Part shown: in pieces, positions 1-8,305 of the stretch
Layout: each line of letters begins with the position of its first letter
Position numbering within the stretch: position 1 is the stretch's first letter
Source of the DNA: Butyrivibrio sp. XPD2002
Lineage (GTDB): Bacteria > Bacillota > Clostridia > Lachnospirales > Lachnospiraceae
Direction of reading: 5' to 3'
DNA length: 64,000 nucleotides
Assembly: GCF_000423945.1 (NCBI RefSeq)
Contig: NZ_KE384117.1
Location: forward strand, 9,932-73,931
Notes under the pieces: model-generated
Told to the model about the DNA's origin: nothing
Databases searched by the model: none
Seen by the model: only the letters and a program-made list of their open reading frames with translations
Position numbers and translations under genes: made by a program

Positions 1-820
1 GATATCGAGAAGATGATGGCAGAGATGGGCGTTGCAGCAGAGGCAGATCAGCCTGTTGCAGAAGAAGCTCCTGCAGTTGATATGCCCACTGTTGAAGAGA
101 CACCTGCGGTTGAAGAACCAGTTGCAGAAGCAACACCAGAAATCGCATTAGAAGATATACCTGAGGTAGAGGTGCCTGCAGCAGAGGAAACACCTACTGT
201 TGAAGAGATGCCTGCAGCAGAAGAACCAGTTGCAGAAGCAACACCGGAGATAGCATTAGAAGATATACCAGAAGTAGAAGCACCTGCAGCAGAAGCAGGA
301 TCGGAAGAGATGTTACCAGAAGACATCGAGAAGATGATGGCAGAGATGGGCGTAGCAACAGAGGCAGAACAGCCTGCTGCAGAAGCACCAACACCCGAGA
401 CAGCAGAAGTTGCACCTGACATTGACTTGGGTGATCTGGCAGGAGAAGTAGCACTTGAGATGCCTATAGAGGAATCTCAGTTAGATGAAGTAGCACCAGA
501 GATACCTCTGGAAGAGGTATCAGAAGAAGCAATGCCGGAGATTAGTCTGGAGGATATTCCAGCAACAGAAGAAGCACCGGCAGCAGAGGAGGCTCCGATG
601 GCAGAAGAAGCATCCTTAGATAATCCTGAATTATCATTAGATGAACCCGCCGCAGATGATGCGGCATCAGAAGAGATGTCTCCTGAAGACATCGAGAAAA
701 TGATGGCTGAAATGGGCGTTGATACCGAAGAAGCGGCAGCAGGTGAAGCTTCTGCTGAAGGAGAAGCAGCCGCGGCAGAGGAAATGCCGGAGATTAGTCT
801 GGAGGATATTCCTGCAGAAG
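1..820 (+). repeat. In-frame tandem and dispersed coding repeats
   Basis: Within the acidic ORF, a unit beginning GA(T/C)ATCGAGAA at 1, 322 and 688 encodes DIEKMMAEMGV-like peptides. A longer unit starting near 121 and 229 (GTTGCAGAAGCAACACC) is nearly duplicated. The run ATGCCGGAGATTAGTCTGG occurs at 532 and 784 and continues identically through GAGGATATTCC. Near-identical nucleotide copies point to recent expansion by recombination or slippage. Confidence 0.8.
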
Positions 821-2370
821 AGCCTGCTGCGGAGGAAGCTCCTCTTGATGAGATAGCTGTTGATGATCTTTCTCCGGAAGACCTTGGAGAGCCCGCTGGT
901 GAAGAGCCCATGCCGACTGCTGATGAGGCAGAGCTGGCAGATGCCTTTGCAGAGTTCGCTGACGCTATGAATGAAGGCGGAACAGAGGGCGAGGTTGCAG
1001 CTGAGGAATCAGATATTGATTTTGAATCAGTCAGCGCAGAGCTAGATGACCTGTTAAAGGATTCAGGAGAAAATCTTGATGACGTAGCTGAGGACGGCGA
1101 AGACATAGGCGCCGATATGGATCTCGACAGCATGCTTGAAGATCTTGGCGGAGATTCTTCGGAAGCGGAGGCAGGAGGAAGTGAACCCGCTGATGTTGAG
1201 ATGCCTGATCTTGATGCGATCATGAACAGCCTTGCAAGTGATGATGCCGAGGACGTTGAAAGCACCGCTCATATTGATGAAAAAGAGGGAGCAGGTGCTG
1301 AAGAGATAAGCCTCGACGATATGGGCCTTGATGCAGGCGGATTGGATGAAGGCGGCGCAGAGGGAGAGGATGTAAATCCCGAAGATATTCTTGGAGCGAT
1401 GGGAGAAGAAGGTCTTGATGATATCGGACTTTCAGATGATATTCCTGATCCTGATGAAGTCAATGACAATGGCGGAGATTATGATGATATTGCTCTGAGA
1501 CTTTCAGGAGAAGAACCTGAAGAGGGCGAGGAAGGCGGCAAGAAAAAGAAGCGCAGACCTAATATTATCTTCCTTATTTTCGCTGCACTTTTCAAAGTAC
1601 TCACACAGACAGATGAAGACCTGAATCCGAAGTCTGCGGAGGACGAGCTTGCAAGTCTGACAGATGAGAACCAGCAGGTTCTTGATGAGCTGGCAGCAGA
1701 GGATGGCAAGAAGGCTAAGAAAGAGAAAAAGAAGAAAGAAAAGAAGCCGAAGGAAAAGAAGCCGCCGAAGGAAAAGAAGCCGAAGCCGCCGAAGAAGGAA
1801 AAGCCGAAGAAGGAGAAGAAGCCGAAACCGGATGACGGCGTTCCGGAGAAGGCACTTGCACCTAAGAAGGTTGCAATTGCTATGCTCTTTGCATTTAGTA
1901 TTGGCGTTCTGTTTTCACTTCCTGCACTTCTTCTTCCGGGAAGAATTATCATGGGCCGCGCAAACAGTGCATTTGAGAAGCAGGATTACGCGACAGCATA
2001 TAAGCTTTTATATGGAAAACAGCTTAACGAAGAGCAGAGTCTTATGTATCATCAGGCCAGAGTAATGACCAGTGCGCAGTATTATTTCAATGCTTACAAG
2101 AGCTATAAAGCCATGAAAATGGAAGATGAAGCATTGGATATTTTGCTGATAGCAATGAAGACAAAGGATTCGATAATGGGAGAAGCTGAAGAGTTTCAGG
2201 TTGTCAATGAGGTTCAAAGCGTGTATTCTAATATCGAGTCGACGCTCTCTTCTGAATATGGACTGTCTTCTCAGGATATCGCAGAGATAAATGAGATTAA
2301 GACTAAGCCTGAATACACGAGACGTATAATGGAAACTACTGGAACAATAGAACTTATAATGCCGGAGTGA
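1..2370 (+). CDS. Acidic-repeat membrane protein (5' end outside window)
   Basis: The frame is open to base 1, and the first residues already belong to a repeat unit, so the true start lies upstream. The first ~500 residues are Glu/Ala/Pro-rich. Units resembling EDIEKMMAEMGV occur near 1, 322 and 688, and units resembling PEISLEDIP occur several times. A Lys/Pro/Glu-rich basic stretch (about 1700-1840) leads to one clear membrane helix (about 1865-1950). A C-terminal tail of ~140 residues looks helical and TPR-like. The layout suggests a single-pass protein with a long, disordered, charged cytoplasmic region. I do not recognise a family. The gene lies 40 bp upstream of hisH but has no evident link to histidine synthesis. 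Coding status is secure; function is unknown. Confidence 0.8.
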   Translation, partial: DIEKMMAEMGVAAEADQPVAEEAPAVDMPTVEETPAVEEPVAEATPEIALEDIPEVEVPAAEETPTVEEMPAAEEPVAEATPEIALEDIPEVEAPAAEAGSEEMLPEDIEKMMAEMGVATEAEQPAAEAPTPETAEVAPDIDLGDLAGEVALEMPIEESQLDEVAPEIPLEEVSEEAMPEISLEDIPATEEAPAAEEAPMAEEASLDNPELSLDEPAADDAASEEMSPEDIEKMMAEMGVDTEEAAAGEASAEGEAAAAEEMPEISLEDIPAEEPAAEEAPLDEIAVDDLSPEDLGEPAGEEPMPTADEAELADAFAEFADAMNEGGTEGEVAAEESDIDFESVSAELDDLLKDSGENLDDVAEDGEDIGADMDLDSMLEDLGGDSSEAEAGGSEPADVEMPDLDAIMNSLASDDAEDVESTAHIDEKEGAGAEEISLDDMGLDAGGLDEGGAEGEDVNPEDILGAMGEEGLDDIGLSDDIPDPDEVNDNGGDYDDIALRLSGEEPEEGEEGGKKKKRRPNIIFLIFAALFKVLTQTDEDLNPKSAEDELASLTDENQQVLDELAAEDGKKAKKEKKKKEKKPKEKKPPKEKKPKPPKKEKPKKEKKPKPDDGVPEKALAPKKVAIAMLFAFSIGVLFSLPALLLPGRIIMGRANSAFEKQDYATAYKLLYGKQLNEEQSLMYHQARVMTSAQYYFNAYKSYKAMKMEDEALDILLIAMKTKDSIMGEAEEFQVVNEVQSVYSNIESTLSSEYGLSSQDIAEINEIKTKPEYTRRIMETTGTIELIMPE

Positions 2371-2410
2371 TAGATGCAGAGGTCGACATCAAAAAAGGAG
2401 ATGCCTACTG

Positions 2411-3016
2411 ATGCTTGCAATAATTGACTACGATGCCGGTAATATAAAAAGTGTTGTTAACGCTTTTAAGTTTTTGGGAACAGATGCTCTCGTAACCAGA
2501 GACCCCAAGGAGATCATGAAGGCAGATCGCGTGATCCTGCCAGGAGTTGGTGCCTTTGGCGATGCGATGAGAAAACTGGAAGAATATAAACTTACGGAGG
2601 TCATCCGCGACGTAGCTGGAAGCGGAACACCGTTTATGGGAATTTGCCTGGGCTTGCAGCTCCTGTTTGATTCAAGTGATGAGTCAGAAGGAGTTTCGGG
2701 TCTAGGCATTTTGCGTGGTAAAATAAAAAGAATTCCGGATAATGGCGTGTTGAAGGTTCCTCAGATCGGATGGAACAGCCTGACATATCCTAACAAGGGT
2801 AGACTTTTTAAGGGAATAGATGAGGATTCTTACGTGTATTTTGTCCATTCCTATTATCTTGATGCTGATGATAAGAGCATAGTAACAGCGACAACCGAGT
2901 ATGGAACTACAATAGATGCTTCTGTTGAAAAGGGAAACGTCTTTGCATGCCAGTTCCATCCGGAGAAGAGCGCAGAGGTCGGAATGGAGATTCTGAAGAA
3001 TTTCCTCAGTATTTAA
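2411..3016 (+). CDS. hisH: Imidazole glycerol phosphate synthase, glutaminase subunit HisH
   Basis: HisH hydrolyses glutamine and passes ammonia to HisF, which forms imidazole glycerol phosphate and AICAR in histidine synthesis. The 201-residue protein has the usual length for this class I amidotransferase. The nucleophile Cys79 sits in GICLGLQLL, and His183 and Glu185 in FHPEKS complete the triad. A GGAG ribosome site lies about 10 nt upstream of the ATG. hisF starts 17 bp downstream, so the two subunits are co-transcribed. No other his genes are visible, so the rest of the pathway is upstream or elsewhere. Cytoplasmic; identification is firm. Confidence 0.97.
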   Translation: MLAIIDYDAGNIKSVVNAFKFLGTDALVTRDPKEIMKADRVILPGVGAFGDAMRKLEEYKLTEVIRDVAGSGTPFMGICLGLQLLFDSSDESEGVSGLGILRGKIKRIPDNGVLKVPQIGWNSLTYPNKGRLFKGIDEDSYVYFVHSYYLDADDKSIVTATTEYGTTIDASVEKGNVFACQFHPEKSAEVGMEILKNFLSI

Positions 3017-3033
3017 ATAGAAAAGGAAAAAAC

Positions 3034-3792
3034 ATGCTTACTAAGAGAATAATCCCATGCCTCGATGTTAACGATGGCAGAGTTGTAAAAGGTATAAATT
3101 TCGTCCAGCTTCGCGACGCAGGAGATCCTGTGGAAGTAGGTAAGGCATATTCCAAGGCCGGAGCGGATGAGCTTGTCTTTCTTGACATCACGGCTACATC
3201 AGATGCCAGGAATACAGTAGTTGATCTTGTACGAAAAGTGGCTGAGCAGATTTTCATCCCCTTCACTGTGGGTGGCGGTATCAGAAGCGTAGAGGATATT
3301 AGAGCCGTACTCAGAGAAGGTGCTGATAAGGTTGCGATAAATTCAGCTGCGATAAACAGACCTGACCTTATTACAGAGTCAGCTGAGAAGTTCGGATCAC
3401 AGTGCGTGGTTGTTGCGATTGACGCCAAGAGAAATGATAAGGGTGGCTTTAGTGTATATAAAAACGGCGGAAGAATAGACACAGGTCTTGATGCCATTGA
3501 ATGGGCCAAGGAGGCAGAAAGACGTGGTGCCGGTGAGATCCTTCTTACAAGTATGGATGGAGATGGCACGAAAGACGGCTACGATCTTGAACTTACAAGA
3601 GCAGTAGCAGATGTTGTTTCTATTCCGGTTATTGCTTCAGGCGGAGCAGGTAACTGCGAGCATTTCTATGAGGCGCTCACACAGGGCGGCGCTGATGCAG
3701 CGCTTGCAGCTTCTCTTTTCCACTACAAGGAGCTTGAGATAAGCGAGGTTAAGGAGTACCTGCGAGATAAGAACGTGCCTGTAAGACTTTGA
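3034..3792 (+). CDS. hisF: Imidazole glycerol phosphate synthase, cyclase subunit HisF
   Basis: HisF is the TIM-barrel cyclase partner of HisH. I chose the ATG at 3034, giving 252 residues, because it begins with the canonical MLTKRIIPCLDV. A longer reading from 2947 would overlap hisH heavily and adds no conserved sequence. Catalytic aspartates are visible at Asp11 (PCLDVNDG) and Asp130 (VVAIDAKRND). Phosphate-binding glycine loops (VGGGIRS, IASGGAGN) are intact. It follows hisH by 17 bp. Nothing unusual. Confidence 0.97.
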   Translation: MLTKRIIPCLDVNDGRVVKGINFVQLRDAGDPVEVGKAYSKAGADELVFLDITATSDARNTVVDLVRKVAEQIFIPFTVGGGIRSVEDIRAVLREGADKVAINSAAINRPDLITESAEKFGSQCVVVAIDAKRNDKGGFSVYKNGGRIDTGLDAIEWAKEAERRGAGEILLTSMDGDGTKDGYDLELTRAVADVVSIPVIASGGAGNCEHFYEALTQGGADAALAASLFHYKELEISEVKEYLRDKNVPVRL

Positions 3793-3872
3793 TTGTTTAA
3801 CCGGAAGACAGACACGCTGATGTGAAAACAGCTTCAGGCATTCGATAATATGAAAGAAGGGTGTGATTTTTT

Positions 3873-4547
3873 ATGCCGATGATCTCCAATGACTGGCTTC
3901 CTGCGTTGAAGGAAGAATTTGGCAAGGATTATTATAAAAATTTATATAAATTTGTACTTGATGAATATCATTCCAAGGTGGTTTATCCACCTGCGGATGA
4001 TATTTTTAATGCACTGCATCTTACACCTTTAAAGGATGTAAAGGTGCTGATACTGGGGCAGGACCCCTACCATGAGCCGGGACAGGCACACGGCTTGTCA
4101 TTTTCGGTGCTTCCCGGACAGGACGCCCCGCCGTCTCTTGTGAATATTTATGCTGAACTGAAGGATGATCTTGGCTGCTATGTCCCAAATAATGGATATC
4201 TGAAAAAATGGGCAGATCAGGGAGTACTCCTTCTTAACACAGTTCTCACGGTTAGAGCACATGCTGCTAATTCTCATAAGGGAAGGGGCTGGGAGCACTT
4301 TACCGATGCAATCATCAAAGCTCTTAACGAGCAGGACAGACCTATCGTGTACATGCTTTGGGGAAAGCCTGCACAGTCTAAGATGGCTATGCTTGACAAT
4401 CCCAAGCACCTGATTCTTACTGCGCCTCATCCAAGTCCGCTTTCAGCGTATCGTGGATTCTTTGGCTGCAAACACTTTTCACAGTGCAATGAGTTTCTCA
4501 AGGCTAACAATCTGGAGCCGATAGATTGGCAGATTGAGAACATTTAA
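3873..4547 (+). CDS. ung: Uracil-DNA glycosylase, family 1
   Basis: This enzyme excises uracil from DNA to start base-excision repair. The 224-residue protein has the family 1 signature GQDPYH (residues 62-67, with Asp64 the water-activating residue). The leucine-loop motif HPSPLSAYRGF (about residue 186) carries the catalytic histidine. An AAGAAGGG ribosome site lies upstream of the ATG. The gene is about 80 bp after hisF and probably separate in function. Length and motifs are typical. Confidence 0.97.
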   Translation: MPMISNDWLPALKEEFGKDYYKNLYKFVLDEYHSKVVYPPADDIFNALHLTPLKDVKVLILGQDPYHEPGQAHGLSFSVLPGQDAPPSLVNIYAELKDDLGCYVPNNGYLKKWADQGVLLLNTVLTVRAHAANSHKGRGWEHFTDAIIKALNEQDRPIVYMLWGKPAQSKMAMLDNPKHLILTAPHPSPLSAYRGFFGCKHFSQCNEFLKANNLEPIDWQIENI

Positions 4548-4569
4548 TGATGATTTTTTCAAAATAATA

Positions 4570-4597
4570 TTGGACACAAATACTTTTTCGTGATAAC
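4570..4597 (+). promoter_or_regulatory. Candidate sigma-A promoter upstream of the lysA-like gene
   Basis: TTGGAC at 4570-4575 and GATAAC at 4592-4597 are separated by 16 bp. They lie in the 127-bp gap after ung. The -10 match is imperfect, so this is a tentative call. Confidence 0.35.
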
Positions 4598-4674
4598 GTA
4601 GTAAAGTGAAAAAAGTTTCCGAGTATTAGCTCTGGATAATTACAATATAGAGAACAGGAGAGCATGAGGATATT

Positions 4675-5964
4675 ATGAAAAAAGCATTCGTAACTAAGCA
4701 GCAGGTTGAAAATATTGCAAAGACTTACCCAACACCGTTCTATTTATATGACGAAAAGGGAATTGTGGAAAATGCGAGAGCCGTAAAGAAGGCGTTTTCC
4801 TGGAACACTGGATTCAGGGAGTATTTTGCTGTAAAGGCTACACCTAACCCGATGATCATGAAGTTATTGCAGGCTGAGGGGTGCGGTTTTGACTGTTCTT
4901 CAATAACAGAGCTTATGCTCAGTAAGTCTATTGGTGCTACCGGCGAGAGCATCATGTTTTCATCAAATGATACTCCTGCAGAGGAGTTCGTCTATTGTGA
5001 CAAGATTGGTGGCATCATCAATTTTGATGATATTACACATATCGAGTTTGCAGAAGAGGCACTGGGAGGAAAGCTTCCGGAGACAATAAGCTGCAGATAC
5101 AATCCGGGCGGAGTTTTCACCATGAGTAACGGAATCATGGATAACCCCGGTGATTCAAAATATGGAATGACTAAGGAACAGCTTTTTGAGAGCTTCAGAA
5201 TCCTTAAGAGTAAAGGTGTTAAGCGCTTTGGTATTCACGCTTTCCTTGCAAGTAATACAGTAACAAATGAGTATTATCCCACACTTGCAGCTCAACTTTT
5301 TGAGCTTGCTGTCGAGCTTGAGAAGGAGACAGGAGCTGATGTATGCTTTATCAATCTTTCAGGAGGTGTAGGAATCCCTTATGAGCCTGATAAGACAGGT
5401 AATGATATCGCAGTTATCGGGGAGGGTGTTCGTAAGGAGTACGAGAGAATCCTTGTTCCTGCAGGAATGGGTGATGTTGCTATTTACACAGAGATGGGAC
5501 GCTTCATGCTCGGTCCTTATGGTGCACTTGTTACCAAGGCTATCCATGAAAAGCACATCTATAAGGAGTACATCGGTGTTGATGCCTGCGCAGTTAACCT
5601 TATGAGACCTGCTATGTACGGCTCATATCATCACATCACTGTTCTTGGAAAAGAGGAGGCTCCTCTTGATCATGTATACGACGTTACAGGATCACTTTGC
5701 GAGAACAACGATAAATTCGCGATAGACAGAAAGCTTCCCAAGATTGATATGGGAGATTATCTTTTTATTCATGATGCAGGTGCACATGGCTTCGCAATGG
5801 GGTATAATTACAACGGCAAGTTGTGGTGCGCTGAACTCTTATTAAAAGAGGACGGTAGCGTAGAGCAGATCAGAAGAGCACAGACTCCCAGAGATTACTT
5901 TGCGACTCTGGATCAGTTGCCTATGTTTTCCGAGCTTGACAAAATTATGAAGGAATTTGAGTAA
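4675..5964 (+). CDS. lysA: Diaminopimelate decarboxylase-type PLP enzyme
   Basis: This is a fold-III PLP decarboxylase that most likely converts meso-diaminopimelate to lysine. The PLP lysine is Lys54 in FAVKATPNP. GFDCSS, a Gly-rich phosphate loop (NLSGGVG) and the C-terminal YDVTGSLCENND segment follow. That last segment carries the active-site Cys, although the classical spelling is CESGD. The 429-residue length fits the family. This subgroup is common in Clostridia and diverges from Bacillus LysA, so a related amino acid substrate is not excluded. The stop overlaps the start of the recombinase gene. Confidence 0.8.
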   Translation: MKKAFVTKQQVENIAKTYPTPFYLYDEKGIVENARAVKKAFSWNTGFREYFAVKATPNPMIMKLLQAEGCGFDCSSITELMLSKSIGATGESIMFSSNDTPAEEFVYCDKIGGIINFDDITHIEFAEEALGGKLPETISCRYNPGGVFTMSNGIMDNPGDSKYGMTKEQLFESFRILKSKGVKRFGIHAFLASNTVTNEYYPTLAAQLFELAVELEKETGADVCFINLSGGVGIPYEPDKTGNDIAVIGEGVRKEYERILVPAGMGDVAIYTEMGRFMLGPYGALVTKAIHEKHIYKEYIGVDACAVNLMRPAMYGSYHHITVLGKEEAPLDHVYDVTGSLCENNDKFAIDRKLPKIDMGDYLFIHDAGAHGFAMGYNYNGKLWCAELLLKEDGSVEQIRRAQTPRDYFATLDQLPMFSELDKIMKEFE

Positions 5965-6844
5965 ACTAGAAATGGACGTTATTCAGGATTTTATTACTGA
6001 GTGCAAGCTTTCCGGTCACATGAGCCAGAATACGGCAAAATCCTATCAGTGTGACCTCAACAAATTACAGGATTATTTAAACGAGCATAACATTACCGAG
6101 GTATCGGGAATAACTGAGAGAGTATTGAAGGATCATCTGGAAATACTCTCACAAAAAGGATATTCACCTGCCACGATGGCAAGGAATATCGTATCAATAA
6201 AGGCCCTGTTTAAGCACCTCGTAAAGGGTGAGATGGTAGCTATAGATGCTTCAGAGAATCTGGTAGCACCGAAGGTAGAGCTGCCTAAGGCTAACGTACT
6301 TACAAGAAAACAGATAGAAGACCTGATGAATATGCCTGACACAAGAACCGCAAAGGGACAGCGTGATTCAGCCATGCTCGAGCTGATGTATGCTACAGGA
6401 ATCAAGGTATCAGAGCTTATAGCTGTTAAGGTCTCAGACATCGATATGCAGCTTGGTAATATCGAGTGCAGGAGTGATAAAAAGGATAGGACTATTCCTT
6501 TTGATAAGAGAACTAAAGAGGTTTTACAGAGATATCTTCAGGATGGAAGAAGACATCTTATCAAGAGTACAGATGAAGAGCTTCTTTTCATAAATTATCA
6601 GGGCGATGCCATGAGCAGACAGGGTGTGTGGAAGCTTGTTAAGGGATATGCCAGTCAGGCACAGATAAAGGTGCCGATAACACCTGAAGCATTAAGACAC
6701 AGCTTTGCAGCTCATCTTGTTGAGCGTGGTGCTGATATAGAGGCTGTTCAGATCATGATGGGACATGTCAGCCCTGTATCTACTGTAAGATACGCAAGAG
6801 AAAATCGTGATTATTTAAGAGACGTTTACGACAGGACGCATTGA
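5957..6844 (+). CDS. XerC/D-like tyrosine recombinase with altered catalytic residues
   Basis: The 295-residue protein has a SAM-like N-terminal core-binding domain (about 6-90) and a C-terminal tyrosine recombinase domain (about 110-295). The nucleophile Tyr279, His270, Arg247 and the beta-hairpin Lys175/176 are present. The first catalytic Arg is Lys150 (YATGIKVSEL), and the His of the usual HxLRH box is Glu244 (TPEALRHSF). These changes may reduce or redirect activity. TTG at 5957 overlaps the lysA stop; ATG at 5972 is an alternative start. It is not next to an obvious mobile element, so a Xer-like housekeeping paralog is likelier than an integrase. Confidence 0.8.
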   Translation: MSKLEMDVIQDFITECKLSGHMSQNTAKSYQCDLNKLQDYLNEHNITEVSGITERVLKDHLEILSQKGYSPATMARNIVSIKALFKHLVKGEMVAIDASENLVAPKVELPKANVLTRKQIEDLMNMPDTRTAKGQRDSAMLELMYATGIKVSELIAVKVSDIDMQLGNIECRSDKKDRTIPFDKRTKEVLQRYLQDGRRHLIKSTDEELLFINYQGDAMSRQGVWKLVKGYASQAQIKVPITPEALRHSFAAHLVERGADIEAVQIMMGHVSPVSTVRYARENRDYLRDVYDRTH

Positions 6845-6878
6845 TGCCGTCGTTATAAGTAACGTACTTAGGAGAACA

Positions 6879-6916
6879 AAAATCCCCAGCATTTATATGC
6901 TGGGGTAAATTTTTGT
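6879..6916. terminator. Bidirectional terminator between the recombinase gene and the DAHP synthase gene
   Basis: The perfect stem ATCCCCAGCAT/ATGCTGGGGT with a TTAT loop is flanked by A-rich and T-rich tracts on both sides. It sits between two convergent genes. Confidence 0.85.
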
Positions 6917-6952
6917 CTGTATATTTATCTCATAGGAATTGAGCTTCCTTTT

Positions 6953-7981
6953 TTATACAAGATCTGCAATATCAAGAAGAAGTCTCTCTGTATCTTCCCA
7001 ACCAAGGCAGGGATCTGTGATGGATTTTCCATAAATACCTTCGCCGATCTTCTGGCAGCCTTCCTCGATATAGCTTTCGATCATAACACCCTTAACAAGG
7101 TCGCGGATGTTGTTGTTCTGGCTTCTGGAGTGGAGTACTTCCTTGACGATACGAATCTGCTCCTTGTACTTTTTACCTGAGTTATTGTGGTTTGCATCAA
7201 TGATCGCAGCAGGATTCTTGATGTCTCTCTCTGAATACAGATAAGCGAGAAGACTTAAATCCTCGTAGTGGTAATTGGGCTGTGACTGACCGTGCTTATT
7301 CTGTGAACCACGAAGTACGCAGTGTGAAAGGGGATTACCGTTGGTCTTAACCTCATAGCCTCTGTATACGAAGGAATGAGGAAGCTGAGCTGCATATACG
7401 GAATTGAGCATTACGCTTAAGGTTCCGCTGGTAGGATTCTTCATTCCTGCAGGAACGCCAAATCCGCTGGCAACCATACGGTGCTCCTGATCCTCAACTG
7501 AACGAGCACCTATTGCTACATATGAAAGAATATCTTCAACATAGCCCCAGTTCTCAGGGTAGAGCATCTCATCGGCAGCAGTAAGGCCGGACTCCTCAAT
7601 GGCACGGATCTGCATGTGACGCATAGCGATGAGACCTGCACGGAAATCGGTCTTTCCCTCAGGATCGGGCTGGGATGTGATACCCTTGTAGCCTTCACCG
7701 GTTGTTCTGGGTTTATTGGTATAAACTCTGGGAACGATGATCAGCTTGTCCTTTACCTTCTCGTTTACCTTAGCAAGCCTTGAAACATAGTCGCAAACAG
7801 CATCTTCATTATCTGCTGAGCAGGGACCAACAATTACCATGAACTTATCGCTTGCACCTGTGAGAACATCAGCAATCTGTGCATCGCGATTTTTCTTAAG
7901 CTCAGCGAGCTCCTTCTTAAGAGGGAATTCATCTCTTATTTCCTCGGGAGAGGGAAGCTGCTGTATATACTGAAAAGACAT
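6953..7981 (-). CDS. 3-deoxy-7-phosphoheptulonate (DAHP) synthase, class I
   Basis: DAHP synthase condenses phosphoenolpyruvate and erythrose 4-phosphate, the first step of the shikimate pathway. The 342-residue protein matches the AroF/G/H type. Visible motifs are GPCSADN near residue 53, the PEP-binding PRVYTNKPRTTGEGYKG near residue 84, and the metal-binding DANHNNSGK and EDQEHR segments. A GGAGG ribosome site precedes the ATG. It is monocistronic, between a shared terminator and its own promoter at 8048-8076. Which aromatic amino acid feeds back on it cannot be read from the sequence. Confidence 0.95.
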   Translation of the reverse strand: MSFQYIQQLPSPEEIRDEFPLKKELAELKKNRDAQIADVLTGASDKFMVIVGPCSADNEDAVCDYVSRLAKVNEKVKDKLIIVPRVYTNKPRTTGEGYKGITSQPDPEGKTDFRAGLIAMRHMQIRAIEESGLTAADEMLYPENWGYVEDILSYVAIGARSVEDQEHRMVASGFGVPAGMKNPTSGTLSVMLNSVYAAQLPHSFVYRGYEVKTNGNPLSHCVLRGSQNKHGQSQPNYHYEDLSLLAYLYSERDIKNPAAIIDANHNNSGKKYKEQIRIVKEVLHSRSQNNNIRDLVKGVMIESYIEEGCQKIGEGIYGKSITDPCLGWEDTERLLLDIADLV

Positions 7982-8305
7982 AGTGATAATACCTCCGAAA
8001 GTTCTATTTATAATAAGTAATGATACAGAAAAAACATTTCGTTTTCCACTATACCACGTTAAAGTCTGAAAGTAAACGCATAAAAATTCATTTTATTAAA
8101 AAAGTATAAATTATTTCGCTCTTAAATCTTGATTTATTTTTTAAAAGTTTAATAAAAAATAATCGAATTTTTGATAATTGAAGACTTCGAATATGATAAG
8201 ATTTATATAGACACATGAAGAAAAAATCTGCATTTTTACAGAGATAATGAAAATTGTTTTTTGGAGAATGCGATTTCCTAGATTCATTTACGAGGGGGTC
8301 TGATT
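7982..8305. other. Divergent intergenic region between DAHP synthase and chemoreceptor genes
   Basis: This 324-bp AT-rich gap holds the minus-strand promoter at 8048-8076. It may also hold a plus-strand promoter around 8171-8197 (TTGATA then TATGAT, but only 15 bp apart). I see no T-box, riboswitch-like hairpin or flagellar sigma-28 consensus. The receptor's ribosome site GAGGGGG lies at its right end. Confidence 0.5.
8048..8076 (-). promoter_or_regulatory. Sigma-A promoter for the DAHP synthase gene
   Basis: On the minus strand, TTTACT and TATAGT are separated by exactly 17 bp. The -10 box lies about 65 bp upstream of the start codon. Confidence 0.65.

Noticed and set aside
48..1469. Long Ser/Ala-rich minus-strand frames opposite the acidic repeat gene
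   Set aside because: They are mirror frames created by the Glu/Ala/Pro codon bias of the plus-strand gene and lack starts with ribosome sites.
5957..6844. The tyrosine recombinase as integrase of a mobile island
   Set aside because: It lies between a lysA-like gene and a DAHP synthase gene, with no tRNA, attachment repeat or cargo nearby. The tRNA-associated region is about 38 kb away.
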